A DNA stretch of 6,249 nt from Candidatus Woesearchaeota archaeon. Its GTDB lineage: Archaea > Nanobdellota > Nanobdellia > SCGC-AAA011-G17 > UBA489. The stretch's first letter is position 1, and each line of letters opens with the position of its first letter. Location: positions 1 through 6,249 of the forward strand of contig JABIPM010000051.1 of assembly GCA_018658955.1 (NCBI GenBank), read 5' to 3'. Positions 1-6,188 of this stretch are shown in pieces. Under the pieces are notes generated by a model, which was not told the origin of the DNA, searched no databases, and was given only the letters and a program-made list of their open reading frames with translations. The translations under genes were made by a program, and so were the position numbers.

Positions 1-663
1 ATCATCTTGAGATACACTAAATAAGATATTTGAGAAATCTTTTACAACATCAACTATGAACTCTGGATTGTCTTGCTGAAACATGTAAAGTTGAAACCCC
101 ATTGATCCGTCAGTTATTGCTGGACAAAAAATTGGAACTTTATTTTTGTGTGCTTGATAAAGTATTGAATTTTCATCTTCTAATTGTGAACCTAGTTCAT
201 TTAATAATTCTGAAGTTGCGATTCTTTGTTTTTTCTTGTAAACTTCTGTTAACATTGGCTTCATTAAATCTTCAAATTTAATATATGATTCATTAGGAAT
301 GTATAAATTTCCCACCCTATTAATTCCTTTTTCATTTAATTCAATATCATTTGAATTAAAGTCTCCAACAATAAAATCTATTCCTTGTGATTTCATGATA
401 TCTTCTTCTAAACCGCCGACAGTTGTTACGATTACGTCTGGAATTCCTAACTTAATTAATTGTGCAAAGAATCCCCTTAGTCCCGAGGTTACCATGTTTG
501 AAGTGAATGTTAAGAAAATTTTAGCTCCGTTTTTTTTCATTTTGATAACATTATCTACTGATTTCTTTAGCTCAATAGATTGAAACCCTACGTTCCCTAA
601 TGCATCTACTAAATCTTCAGTTTTACTGTTCTTTGTCCATTTGAAATCTTTTACTTTTTGCAT
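1..663 (-). CDS. dys: Deoxyhypusine synthase, N-terminal 221 residues (3' end off window)
   Basis: Deoxyhypusine synthase moves the aminobutyl group of spermidine onto one lysine of initiation factor 5A, using NAD, in the cytoplasm; it is the first step of hypusine formation. Reading the minus strand from ATG 663 gives 221 codons without a stop, so the gene continues past the left edge. Recognisable family blocks are TSNMVTSGLRG (residues 54-64), VTTVGGLEEDIMK (79-91), GINRVGNLYIPNESYIKFED (113-132) and VPIFCPAITDGSMG (176-189), in the family order. The catalytic lysine block (GGGxxK) lies outside the window and cannot be checked. The start is supported by AGGAG 7 nt upstream (670-674 on the plus strand). 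A DHS-like paralogue such as a homospermidine synthase cannot be excluded without the C-terminus. An archaeal origin is the natural reading. Confidence 0.93.
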   Translation of the reverse strand, partial: MQKVKDFKWTKNSKTEDLVDALGNVGFQSIELKKSVDNVIKMKKNGAKIFLTFTSNMVTSGLRGFFAQLIKLGIPDVIVTTVGGLEEDIMKSQGIDFIVGDFNSNDIELNEKGINRVGNLYIPNESYIKFEDLMKPMLTEVYKKKQRIATSELLNELGSQLEDENSILYQAHKNKVPIFCPAITDGSMGFQLYMFQQDNPEFIVDVVKDFSNILFSVSQDD

Positions 664-669
664 GTTAAT

Positions 670-674
670 CTCCT
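670..674 (-). promoter_or_regulatory. Shine-Dalgarno site of deoxyhypusine synthase
   Basis: Minus-strand AGGAG, 6 nt from the ATG at 663. It fixes the start and implies that this mRNA has a leader, unlike most transcripts in the window. Confidence 0.6.
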
Positions 675-677
675 GCT

Positions 678-691
678 AACCTAAATAGGTT
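678..691. promoter_or_regulatory. 14-bp palindrome in the deoxyhypusine synthase leader (possible operator)
   Basis: AACCTA-AA-TAGGTT is a perfect inverted repeat with 6-bp arms, just upstream of the Shine-Dalgarno site. It covers the point about 26 nt downstream of the TATA-like box at 702-710, so it could overlap the transcription start. A repressor site or a short leader hairpin are both possible; in 14 bp of AT-rich DNA it could also be chance. Confidence 0.3.
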
Positions 692-701
692 TTTTTGATT
701 A

Positions 702-710
702 ATTATAATA
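702..710 (-). promoter_or_regulatory. Candidate TATA box for deoxyhypusine synthase
   Basis: Minus-strand TATTATAAT. A start about 26 nt downstream would fall near 680, giving a short leader of roughly 17 nt that contains the AGGAG site. A second candidate promoter lies further up at 802-810. Confidence 0.35.
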
Positions 711-725
711 GAATTTATGCTAAAA

Positions 726-779
726 CTAACTACCTGATACTCTTACAGAGTCTATTGTGGTGTATTGTTGTTTTTGCAT
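726..779 (-). CDS. Possible 17-codon leader ORF upstream of deoxyhypusine synthase
   Basis: Minus-strand ATG at 779 opens MQKQQYTTIDSVRVSGS followed by TAG. It has no Shine-Dalgarno site, but a TATA-like GTTTATAAT is centred 27 nt upstream, so a transcript starting here would be leaderless. It ends 62 nt before the deoxyhypusine synthase start and is in another frame. It could be a short independent protein, a regulatory leader peptide, or non-coding 5' leader. The length is too short to separate from chance, and no homology is recognised. Confidence 0.2.
   Translation of the reverse strand: MQKQQYTTIDSVRVSGS
739..751. repeat. Short inverted repeat, ACTCT-TAC-AGAGT
   Basis: Perfect 5-bp arms with a 3-nt loop, inside the possible 17-codon ORF. 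It could form a small hairpin in a long deoxyhypusine synthase leader. There is no tRNA cloverleaf or other RNA fold around it that I can recognise. Confidence 0.25.
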
Positions 780-801
780 GGTTAAGTTAATTAATTATTT
801 T

Positions 802-820
802 ATTATAAACTTATCGGTTT
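802..820 (-). promoter_or_regulatory. Candidate promoter: AAACCGATAA followed by TATA box
   Basis: On the minus strand AAACCGATAA (820-811) directly abuts GTTTATAAT (810-802). The box is centred 27 nt above the ATG at 779. It could drive the 17-codon ORF, or a deoxyhypusine synthase mRNA with a leader of about 115 nt. The 10-mer AAACCGATAA recurs at 3113-3122 in another promoter region. Confidence 0.4.
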
Positions 821-839
821 GAAAATGACTATTCAAGAA

Positions 840-1391
840 TCATAGTTTATTCATTAAATAATCTTTACAATTTAATTGATCTTCGAGTGTATTATTTTCT
901 AAAAAAATTAAATTTGTGTCTGGACCCAAATACATTTCTGGTTCTTGGAATTCTTTTTGCATTCTTTTTATGCTTTGTTTTCCTGCAATTAAATCTCCAT
1001 CTAATTCCAATCTTTTGTGTCTTTCTTCATCTTTAACTGTTAAGTTTACTAAATATTTATTCAAACTTAAATCTCTAAAATTTAATATTTTTTCTATTTT
1101 GGAAGTGTTAAAATAAAAATCTCTTATCCTTTTAGTGTGTGCACAGGAATCAATAATTACATTTTTATTTAATGAAAGTATTCTATCTCTTTGCAATATT
1201 GCTTCGCTCCAGATAGGGCACCATTCTTCTGGATAATTTAATTGATTATGTTTTTCTTCATACATTTCTTTTCTTAAATCATCTATTGAAATAATCGAAT
1301 AGCTATTATTTTCTATTTTATTAGATAATTCTGATTTTCCATCTCCAGGCCACCCAGTAAACACAATTAACTTTAATTTATTCTTTTTCAT
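840..1391 (-). CDS. P-loop kinase, polynucleotide-kinase-like (AAA_33/zeta-toxin-like)
   Basis: A 183-residue soluble ATP-dependent kinase. Walker A is GWPGDGKS (residues 13-20). It is followed by SIDDLR (35-40), matching the DDxR substrate/catalytic motif of T4 polynucleotide kinase-like enzymes, then NVIIDSCAHTKRIRDFY (77-93), the usual 'viiDnt...R' strand, and an arginine/lysine-rich lid region (about 119-148). The substrate is unknown: nucleic-acid 5'-OH, tRNA-linked amino acid (PSTK-like) or a small alcohol are all possible. It is the last gene of a three-gene operon and overlaps the upstream radical-SAM-like gene by 14 nt, with its start inside that gene, so translation is probably coupled. 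An ATG at 1394 is equally possible (GAAGAG just upstream); a longer form from TTG at 1406 is less likely. The exact reaction cannot be told. Confidence 0.82.
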   Translation of the reverse strand: MKKNKLKLIVFTGWPGDGKSELSNKIENNSYSIISIDDLRKEMYEEKHNQLNYPEEWCPIWSEAILQRDRILSLNKNVIIDSCAHTKRIRDFYFNTSKIEKILNFRDLSLNKYLVNLTVKDEERHKRLELDGDLIAGKQSIKRMQKEFQEPEMYLGPDTNLIFLENNTLEDQLNCKDYLMNKL

Positions 1392-2484
1392 CATACATCT
1401 CTTCAAAATTTTGAGTAAACCATTTTACTCTTTCTCTAGGAAATGGCCATAAATTTGCCAGATTGTTTCCCAATATTTTTGTACCATATATCTCTTCAAA
1501 ATGGTCCCTTACATTACAACTAAATTCTGCACCAAGATTTAAATAATCTTTAGAAAAACAATCTGAAGTGGAATTCGATTTTCTAAAAATAGAAATGTGA
1601 GGAGTAGCATAGGGTACCAAATTAATTGCATTTTTTTTCAAATGATTTAAATTTTCAATTCCCACGAGATAACTATATTGTAAACTATTAAACTCTAAAT
1701 CAGAAAAGTGAGATAATTGTTGAATAATCTCTTTTATTTTTGGCTTGCCTTTTGAGTTATGCATTATTTCTTCCCTATTTGAAAATCTTTCTATAGTATA
1801 TACATAATCTAAATATGAAAAACCCCCCATTTCTTCGGCTACTGCTTCTAGATGATATTCATCGGTTATTTGTGAACCAATATACAAATATCTTCCTTCA
1901 AAACCTTTATCTCTTGAATTTCGAATAAGTTCCCTAAATTTTTCAGTTGTTTCTGCTTCGTTTTTGAAACAGCCTGTAACAAATGCTAATTGATCAAAAT
2001 TTTTTAATCCATAACTTGTTTCTGCTTCATTTAATACGTCCTCTATATTTCTATTTCTTTTACTATCATTTTTTTCACTATATGCGCAAAAATCACAACC
2101 CTTACAAAGTTGACGGGGATTTATATTCATTGAATTAAAACCATCTAAAGTCGGACAAGATTTTGTTCCTCCCAGTGGACCCCTAACATAAATATGGGGT
2201 ACAGACAGTTTAATCCTGTCCAATAACAAATGATTTAAATTTAATTCATTTCCATGATAATGTATTTTATCCTCTTTTATTTTATAGGGTGAATTTTCCG
2301 AAATTAAAAAATCTAATTCTACTAATTGATTTTCGTCCCATAATTCAAAAATTGGACGAGAATTTTCTAAAGCTATCTTTGGATCTTGGATTCCACAATA
2401 TTTCATATTAAAGAAATGAAGTTCTAACTCAGAAAAATGAGGATATTTTCTTTTTAATTCCGGTATTGTGGTTTGTTCTTGCAT
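1378..2484 (-). CDS. Radical-SAM-like protein with atypical CX2CX2C cluster
   Basis: A 368-residue soluble protein. C127, C130 and C133 in QLCKGCDFCAYS look like the [4Fe-4S] loop of radical SAM enzymes: the last half is the usual C-x-aromatic-C, but the first spacing is two residues, not three. The following order fits a BioB/lipoyl-synthase-type barrel: helix 146-158, strand FDQLAFVTGCF (163-173), helix 179-194, strand GRYLYIGS (197-204), YVYTIERF (228-235), then GKPKIKEIIQQL (246-257) and YSYLVGIENLN (270-280). An extra N-terminal region (1-100) and the pre-cluster SPHIYVRGPLGG (94-106) are not recognised. A further cysteine, C110, might take part. It starts 8 nt after the phosphatase stop, with GGTGA 12 nt upstream of the ATG. 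The substrate is unknown. The radical SAM call rests on motif layout only. Confidence 0.65.
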   Translation of the reverse strand: MQEQTTIPELKRKYPHFSELELHFFNMKYCGIQDPKIALENSRPIFELWDENQLVELDFLISENSPYKIKEDKIHYHGNELNLNHLLLDRIKLSVPHIYVRGPLGGTKSCPTLDGFNSMNINPRQLCKGCDFCAYSEKNDSKRNRNIEDVLNEAETSYGLKNFDQLAFVTGCFKNEAETTEKFRELIRNSRDKGFEGRYLYIGSQITDEYHLEAVAEEMGGFSYLDYVYTIERFSNREEIMHNSKGKPKIKEIIQQLSHFSDLEFNSLQYSYLVGIENLNHLKKNAINLVPYATPHISIFRKSNSTSDCFSKDYLNLGAEFSCNVRDHFEEIYGTKILGNNLANLWPFPRERVKWFTQNFEEMYDEKE

Positions 2485-2492
2485 TTTTTCAT

Positions 2493-3089
2493 TTATTCAC
2501 CACTCCAAGGACATTTGTTTATGATATTTTTTACAAATTTTCCATTAGCCCCTAACTCTAATATTGTAACTGCACAGTTTCGAGGATTATACTCTTTGTA
2601 ATTTTCTCTGGAGAGATTTAAACCTCGAAATAATACTTCTAAGATATTCCCTCCATGTGTAACAATTAAAACTGTATTTTTTTCATTTTCTTTTGAAATT
2701 TGATTTATGAATTCCATCATTTTTTCTCCCTTTTCTTCACAAGATTCTCCATTTTTTGGTTTAAATTGATGATATTTTTTATTACTTTCTGCTACTGCTT
2801 TATGAAAATCCTCAAAAGAACCATTTTCATAATCTCCAAATGATCTTTCTCTTAAAACTTTAAAAAACTGAAGATCTTTATTAAAAGATTCATTGATTAT
2901 TTCTGCAGTTTCTTTTGCTCGGGTTAAATCACTGGAATAAATTTTATTAATGTTTTCAGTTTTAAGAAAATTTGCAACAGATTTTGCTTGAAATTTCCCC
3001 TTAGGAGTTAATTTACTGGGAGTATGGCCTTGAACTAAATCATTCACATTATGATCGCTCTCTCCATGTCGCACCATAATCAATTTCAT
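2493..3089 (-). CDS. Histidine phosphatase family protein (phosphoglycerate-mutase-like)
   Basis: A 198-residue enzyme of the branch-1 histidine phosphatase family (cofactor-dependent phosphoglycerate mutase, CobC, broad phosphatases). It carries the N-terminal MVRHGES, with catalytic H8 next to R7, the second phosphate-pocket arginine in SSDLTRAKETA (R57), the acid residue in LRERSFGDYENG (E81), and the second histidine in VTHGG (H145). All core residues are present, so it should be active. The full length is usual for phosphatase members and shorter than glycolytic mutases (about 250), so phosphatase action on a small phosphorylated metabolite is likelier than mutase action. It is the first gene of the operon with the radical-SAM-like protein and the kinase. 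A TATA box centred 23 nt above the ATG implies a leaderless start. Confidence 0.92.
   Translation of the reverse strand: MKLIMVRHGESDHNVNDLVQGHTPSKLTPKGKFQAKSVANFLKTENINKIYSSDLTRAKETAEIINESFNKDLQFFKVLRERSFGDYENGSFEDFHKAVAESNKKYHQFKPKNGESCEEKGEKMMEFINQISKENEKNTVLIVTHGGNILEVLFRGLNLSRENYKEYNPRNCAVTILELGANGKFVKNIINKCPWSGE
2497..2501 (-). promoter_or_regulatory. GGTGA Shine-Dalgarno site before the radical-SAM-like gene
   Basis: Minus-strand GGTGA overlaps the phosphatase stop region and lies 12 nt above the ATG at 2484, rather far. It lies only 4 nt above an out-of-frame ATG at 2492, which opens no useful ORF. It supports internal translation in the operon. Confidence 0.4.
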
Positions 3090-3107
3090 TTTGTTATTAT
3101 GGTTAAT

Positions 3108-3120
3108 CTTATAAACCGAT
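3108..3120 (-). promoter_or_regulatory. Promoter of the phosphatase operon (BRE/TATA)
   Basis: Minus-strand ATCGGTTTATAAG. The TTTATAA core is centred 23 nt upstream of the phosphatase ATG at 3089, the spacing of an archaeal leaderless promoter, and no Shine-Dalgarno site is present. The region is shared with the divergent Fic gene. Confidence 0.55.
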
Positions 3121-3157
3121 AATTAATAAAGGTTTTGGTCTAAAATATATACTGGAG
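3113..3157 (+). promoter_or_regulatory. Promoter region and GGAG site of the Fic operon
   Basis: Reading towards the Fic gene there is AAACCGATAA (3113-3122), a weak TATA-like TTAATAAAG, a stronger TAAAATATA (3141-3149) and GGAG (3154-3157) 9 nt before the ATG. If the first box is used the mRNA carries a leader with a Shine-Dalgarno site. If the second is used (centre 22 nt upstream) the mRNA is leaderless and GGAG lies in the promoter. The sequence does not decide between them. Confidence 0.45.
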
Positions 3158-3166
3158 AATATACAA

Positions 3167-3658
3167 ATGAGTTTAACAAAAGATTACGGAACATACATCG
3201 TTAAAGACGGAATAACCTATATGGACGAGAAAATAATTGAAGGATTACATATGTGCACCCTTGAAGTTTATGGTGGATTGAAGGGGAAAAATAGAACTTT
3301 GGGTTCAATTTGTCATGATGCATTTTATCAGGAAGATAAAACTATTGAAAATTTGGCGGCATATTATTTATCTAGAATCGTTAAAGGGCACCCATTTAGT
3401 GATGGAAATAAAAGAACTGGGTTCTTAACTTCTGTTGCATTTTTGGGAGCAAATCGTATGAGCTACAAAATTGCAGATGAAGAATTGGCAGCTGCAGAAA
3501 TTGCAACTATTGCTGCTGCTAGAAATATGGATCAAGCATATGAATATTCTAAACTTTTTGTTGAAGGGCATATTGACAATCCGATGTATGGTGGCCCCTA
3601 TACAGAAGAAAAAAATGAGTTTACTGATTCTGTGGAATACATTCTTTCAGGAATATGA
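3167..3658 (+). CDS. Fic/Doc family protein (Doc-type motif)
   Basis: A 163-residue protein of the Fic/Doc fold, which transfers phosphate or AMP to target proteins; Doc itself phosphorylates elongation factor Tu. The catalytic loop is HPFSDGNKRTGF (residues 75-86). H75 is the catalytic base and D79 the metal ligand, while NKRT replaces the NGRxxR of AMP-adding Fic enzymes, as in Doc, so kinase activity is the better guess. The upstream YGGLKG (35-40) and IENLAAYYLSRIVKG (60-74) are the usual Doc-family lead-in. No Phd-like antitoxin gene precedes it and no (S/T)xxxE(G/N) inhibitory helix is evident. The next gene starts within its stop (ATGA, 3655-3658), so the two products are made together. 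Whether it is a toxin or a housekeeping modifier is open. Confidence 0.9.
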   Translation: MSLTKDYGTYIVKDGITYMDEKIIEGLHMCTLEVYGGLKGKNRTLGSICHDAFYQEDKTIENLAAYYLSRIVKGHPFSDGNKRTGFLTSVAFLGANRMSYKIADEELAAAEIATIAAARNMDQAYEYSKLFVEGHIDNPMYGGPYTEEKNEFTDSVEYILSGI

Positions 3659-4176
3659 ATTTAATTGAAAACAAAATAAAAGAACTTGAAAGTAAGCGAG
3701 TTAATTGGAATATTTCTCAAGAAACGATTGAATTTATAATTAATAGTTTGTTATTCGATAAAATTAAGGTATTGGAAATTGGAACCTTTAATGGTTATTC
3801 TGCATTATGGTTTGCTAAAGTTGCAGATGAAGTGGTTAGTTTAGAAATTGATCCTGAAAGATTTAGTGAAGCTAAAAAAAATTTGCAAGGCGTTGATAAT
3901 GTAGAATTAATTTTAGGTAATGCTTTGGAAGAAGTTGATAAATTAGATAAAAAATTTAATGTTGTTTTAATTGATGGGATGAAATCTGAATATATGAAAT
4001 ACTTAGAGAAAGTTTTGAATGTTTTAGAAGAAGATTTTAGGATATTTGTGGACAATACTATTTCACATAAAGAAAAAATAAAAGATTTTTTTGAATATTT
4101 AGAGAATTCAAATGAACTAGAATGGCAAGAAACGGGCATTGGAGATGGCCTGATAGTAATTAAGAGAAAGTCTTAA
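3655..4176 (+). CDS. SAM-dependent O-methyltransferase (YrrM/COMT-like)
   Basis: A 173-residue class I methyltransferase. The SAM-binding motif I is VLEIGTFNGYSALWFA (39-54), followed by the ribose-binding acid strand VSLEIDPERFSEAKKNL (61-77), the LGNALEEV segment (87-94), FNVVLIDGMKSEYMKYLE (101-118) and FVDNT (131-135). The DGxKxxY and DN pairs match the metal-dependent catechol-O-methyltransferase-like group, which includes the bacterial tRNA hydroxyuridine methyltransferase TrmR (YrrM). At 173 residues it is shorter than typical members (about 210-220), mainly at the N-terminus. The substrate (tRNA, small phenol or protein) cannot be told. It is translationally coupled to the Fic gene through a 4-nt ATGA overlap and is followed after 25 nt by an unknown gene. 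Confidence 0.85.
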   Translation: MNLIENKIKELESKRVNWNISQETIEFIINSLLFDKIKVLEIGTFNGYSALWFAKVADEVVSLEIDPERFSEAKKNLQGVDNVELILGNALEEVDKLDKKFNVVLIDGMKSEYMKYLEKVLNVLEEDFRIFVDNTISHKEKIKDFFEYLENSNELEWQETGIGDGLIVIKRKS

Positions 4177-4191
4177 ATATAGATATTGGAG
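4173..4191 (+). promoter_or_regulatory. TATA box and GGAG before the 133-aa gene
   Basis: TTAAATATA (4173-4181) is centred 25 nt above the ATG at 4202, and GGAG (4188-4191) lies 10 nt above it. The whole arrangement, ending in TGGAGAATAT, closely repeats the one before the Fic gene. A leaderless start or Shine-Dalgarno use inside a longer operon mRNA are both possible. Confidence 0.45.
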
Positions 4192-4201
4192 AATATGAAT
4201 T

Positions 4202-4603
4202 ATGAAAACCGAAGAATTACAAAAAAATTTAGATGGGATTGTTGAGCTATATAGATTCAATAAAAAATATGCACCTATTGCTGGAAAAGTATACGAAACT
4301 ATGAGAATTTCTGAATTCAGTAGCAAATTAGATGGAACTAAAGATATTATTAAAACTGAAGCATATCTTGCTTCATGTAGATTGAATGAAATGGCTAAGG
4401 GATTTGGAAGTTGTGTTGGTGGATTTGTGGCAGGCGTTGCTTTTGATGAATATTTCTGGAGTTCACCCTATGGTTTAATGGGATTTGCAACTCTTGGATG
4501 TTTAGAAGCTGTAAGAAGAATGGGAAAATCTATGAATTATTCTAATGTTGAACAATTAATTGGCGAAAATTTACAATATGGCCAAATTAGAAAAGACATA
4601 TAA
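4202..4603 (+). CDS. Hypothetical protein with glycine-rich hydrophobic core
   Basis: A 133-residue protein I do not recognise. The N-terminal 65 residues are charged and look helical, without a signal peptide. Residues 66-81 (KGFGSCVGGFVAGVAF) and 90-103 (YGLMGFATLGCLEA) are glycine-rich hydrophobic stretches that could be two short membrane helices or a tightly packed helical hairpin, joined by DEYFWSSP. The C-terminal 30 residues are polar. Three cysteines (C59, C71, C100) lie in or near the hydrophobic part and form no known metal motif. It follows the methyltransferase by 25 nt and has its own TATA-like box, so it may be transcribed both with the Fic-methyltransferase pair and alone. No function is proposed. 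Confidence 0.7.
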   Translation: MKTEELQKNLDGIVELYRFNKKYAPIAGKVYETMRISEFSSKLDGTKDIIKTEAYLASCRLNEMAKGFGSCVGGFVAGVAFDEYFWSSPYGLMGFATLGCLEAVRRMGKSMNYSNVEQLIGENLQYGQIRKDI

Positions 4604-4606
4604 ATT
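4597..4606 (+). promoter_or_regulatory. TATA box of the membrane regulator operon
   Basis: CATATAAATT overlaps the stop of the preceding gene and is centred about 25 nt above the ATG at 4626. There is no Shine-Dalgarno sequence in the gap, so a leaderless mRNA is expected. Confidence 0.5.
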
Positions 4607-4608
4607 CA

Positions 4609-4625
4609 GTTTTTAATTAATTTTT
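4609..4625 (+). terminator. T-rich tract, possible archaeal terminator
   Basis: Two T runs (4610-4614 and 4620-4625) directly follow the 133-aa gene, with no hairpin. Archaeal RNA polymerase can terminate on such tracts. They also lie between the next TATA box and its start codon, so the assignment is weak. Confidence 0.2.
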
Positions 4626-5108
4626 ATGAAAAATAGACAAGTAGGATTATTGATTGTGGGGATAGCTGTTTTATTATTCTTTATTGTTTTATCTTTTAAT
4701 AGTGCTTTAGAAACAATTGTTAATACTACTTGTGATCATGGCACTTCCTGCCCTATGCAGGTTACTTTGAAAACTCAAGAGAAGATTAGTTATGGTTTAA
4801 TGGGATTATTGCTTTTATTTGGAAGTTTTATGGCTTTTTTTATGAAAGAAGGAGATGTTAGAAATACAAGATTATCTCATGTTAAAAAGAAAAAATTAAT
4901 TTCTGGATTAAATGAAGAAGAAAAGAAAATTGTTGATTTGATTCAATTAAAAGAAGGTTCAATATATCAAAGTGATTTAATTAAAGAGAGTGGAATGAAT
5001 AAAGTTAAGGTTAGTAGAATCCTGGATAGGTTGGAAGGCAAAGGATTGATTGATCGTAAACGGAGAGGAATGACAAACATAGTAATTTTAGATAGTGTAT
5101 TTTTATGA
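4626..5108 (+). CDS. Membrane-anchored winged-helix transcriptional regulator
   Basis: A 160-residue protein. Two transmembrane helices (about 7-24 and 55-73) flank an outside loop holding two cysteines, C36 and C42 (TTCDHGTSCPMQ), which could form a disulfide. A basic stretch (RLSHVKKKKL, 82-91) marks the cytoplasmic side, followed by a winged-helix domain of MarR/TrmB type (about 94-157). Within it, IYQSDLIKESGMNKVKVSRILDRLEGKGLI spans residues 113-142, with recognition helix about 125-138, and RKRRGMTNIVIL (144-155) forms the wing. The layout suggests a sensor-regulator that binds DNA at the membrane; the signal is unknown. Such small HTH membrane proteins are common in archaea. The next gene starts in its stop codon (ATGA, 5105-5108), so the two products may form one complex. 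Confidence 0.82.
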   Translation: MKNRQVGLLIVGIAVLLFFIVLSFNSALETIVNTTCDHGTSCPMQVTLKTQEKISYGLMGLLLLFGSFMAFFMKEGDVRNTRLSHVKKKKLISGLNEEEKKIVDLIQLKEGSIYQSDLIKESGMNKVKVSRILDRLEGKGLIDRKRRGMTNIVILDSVFL

Positions 5109-5331
5109 ATTTTGAAGATTTTTTTGGATGGATTGGCATGTTATTAGTTTTAGGTGCTTATTCTTTGATTAGTTGGGGAGTATTTGTTGCACAAAGTTTG
5201 GGTTATGTTTTGATGAATGCGGTTGGTTCATTATTTTTATTATACCTGGCGTTGAAGAAAAAAGCATTTCCATTAGTATTTTTGAATGGAGTTTGGATTT
5301 TAATTTCATTAATTAGTTTAATTAGAATGAT

Positions 5332-5335
<4 letters not shown>
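5105..5335 (+). CDS. Small three-helix membrane protein, CBU_0592-like
   Basis: A 76-residue protein with three predicted membrane helices (about 7-25, 31-50, 56-74) and short loops. The pattern GWIGMLLVLGAYSLIS (8-23), a helix with NAVGSLFLLY (38-47), KKKAFP and LNGVWILIS (60-68) resembles the small CBU_0592/DUF-type integral membrane proteins, which share GWIG, an internal N-x-x-G and an N-x-x-W near the end. That family has no established function. It overlaps the upstream regulator by 4 nt and is presumably co-translated, perhaps as its sensor partner or target. Its TAG stop overlaps the stop of the convergent cytochrome gene, leaving no intergenic space for a terminator. Confidence 0.75.
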
Positions 5336-6129
<794 letters not shown>

Positions 6130-6148
6130 AATTTATTAGACTTATTTA

Positions 6149-6158
6149 GTATATTTAA
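6149..6158 (-). promoter_or_regulatory. TATA box of the cytochrome gene
   Basis: Minus-strand TTAAATATAC is centred 24-25 nt upstream of the ATG at 6129, indicating leaderless transcription. Confidence 0.5.
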
Positions 6159-6188
6159 TTCTTTCTTTAAAATGTATCCGAAAGTAAC

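Noticed and set aside
299..583. Plus-strand ORF of 94 codons
   Set aside because: Lies wholly opposite the well-supported deoxyhypusine synthase reading frame and has no recognisable domain or promoter.
691..696. T run after the palindrome as an intrinsic terminator
   Set aside because: It would end a plus-strand transcript, but no plus-strand gene precedes it; the palindrome fits a leader or operator better.
739..760. tRNA or structured RNA gene in the 664-839 gap
   Set aside because: Only a 5-bp hairpin is found; no T-arm GTTCRA-type sequence, acceptor pairing or GC-rich folding.
916..1116. Plus-strand ORF of 66 codons
   Set aside because: Antisense to the P-loop kinase; low-complexity composition typical of a shadow frame.
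1392..1406. Longer kinase start at TTG 1406
   Set aside because: ATG codons at 1394 and 1391 have better spacing to a purine-rich site; a TTG start would add five non-conserved-looking residues.
3090..3166. Short Phd-like antitoxin gene before the Fic gene
   Set aside because: The 77-bp divergent region is too short and contains only promoter-like sequence.
3471..3668. Plus-strand ORF of 65 codons within the Fic gene
   Set aside because: Second frame of a gene with an intact Fic motif; repetitive Leu/Gln content and no start signal.
3795..4326. Minus-strand ORFs of 114 and 69 codons
   Set aside because: Antisense to the methyltransferase and the 133-aa gene; Ser/Phe/Leu-rich shadow translation with no family resemblance.
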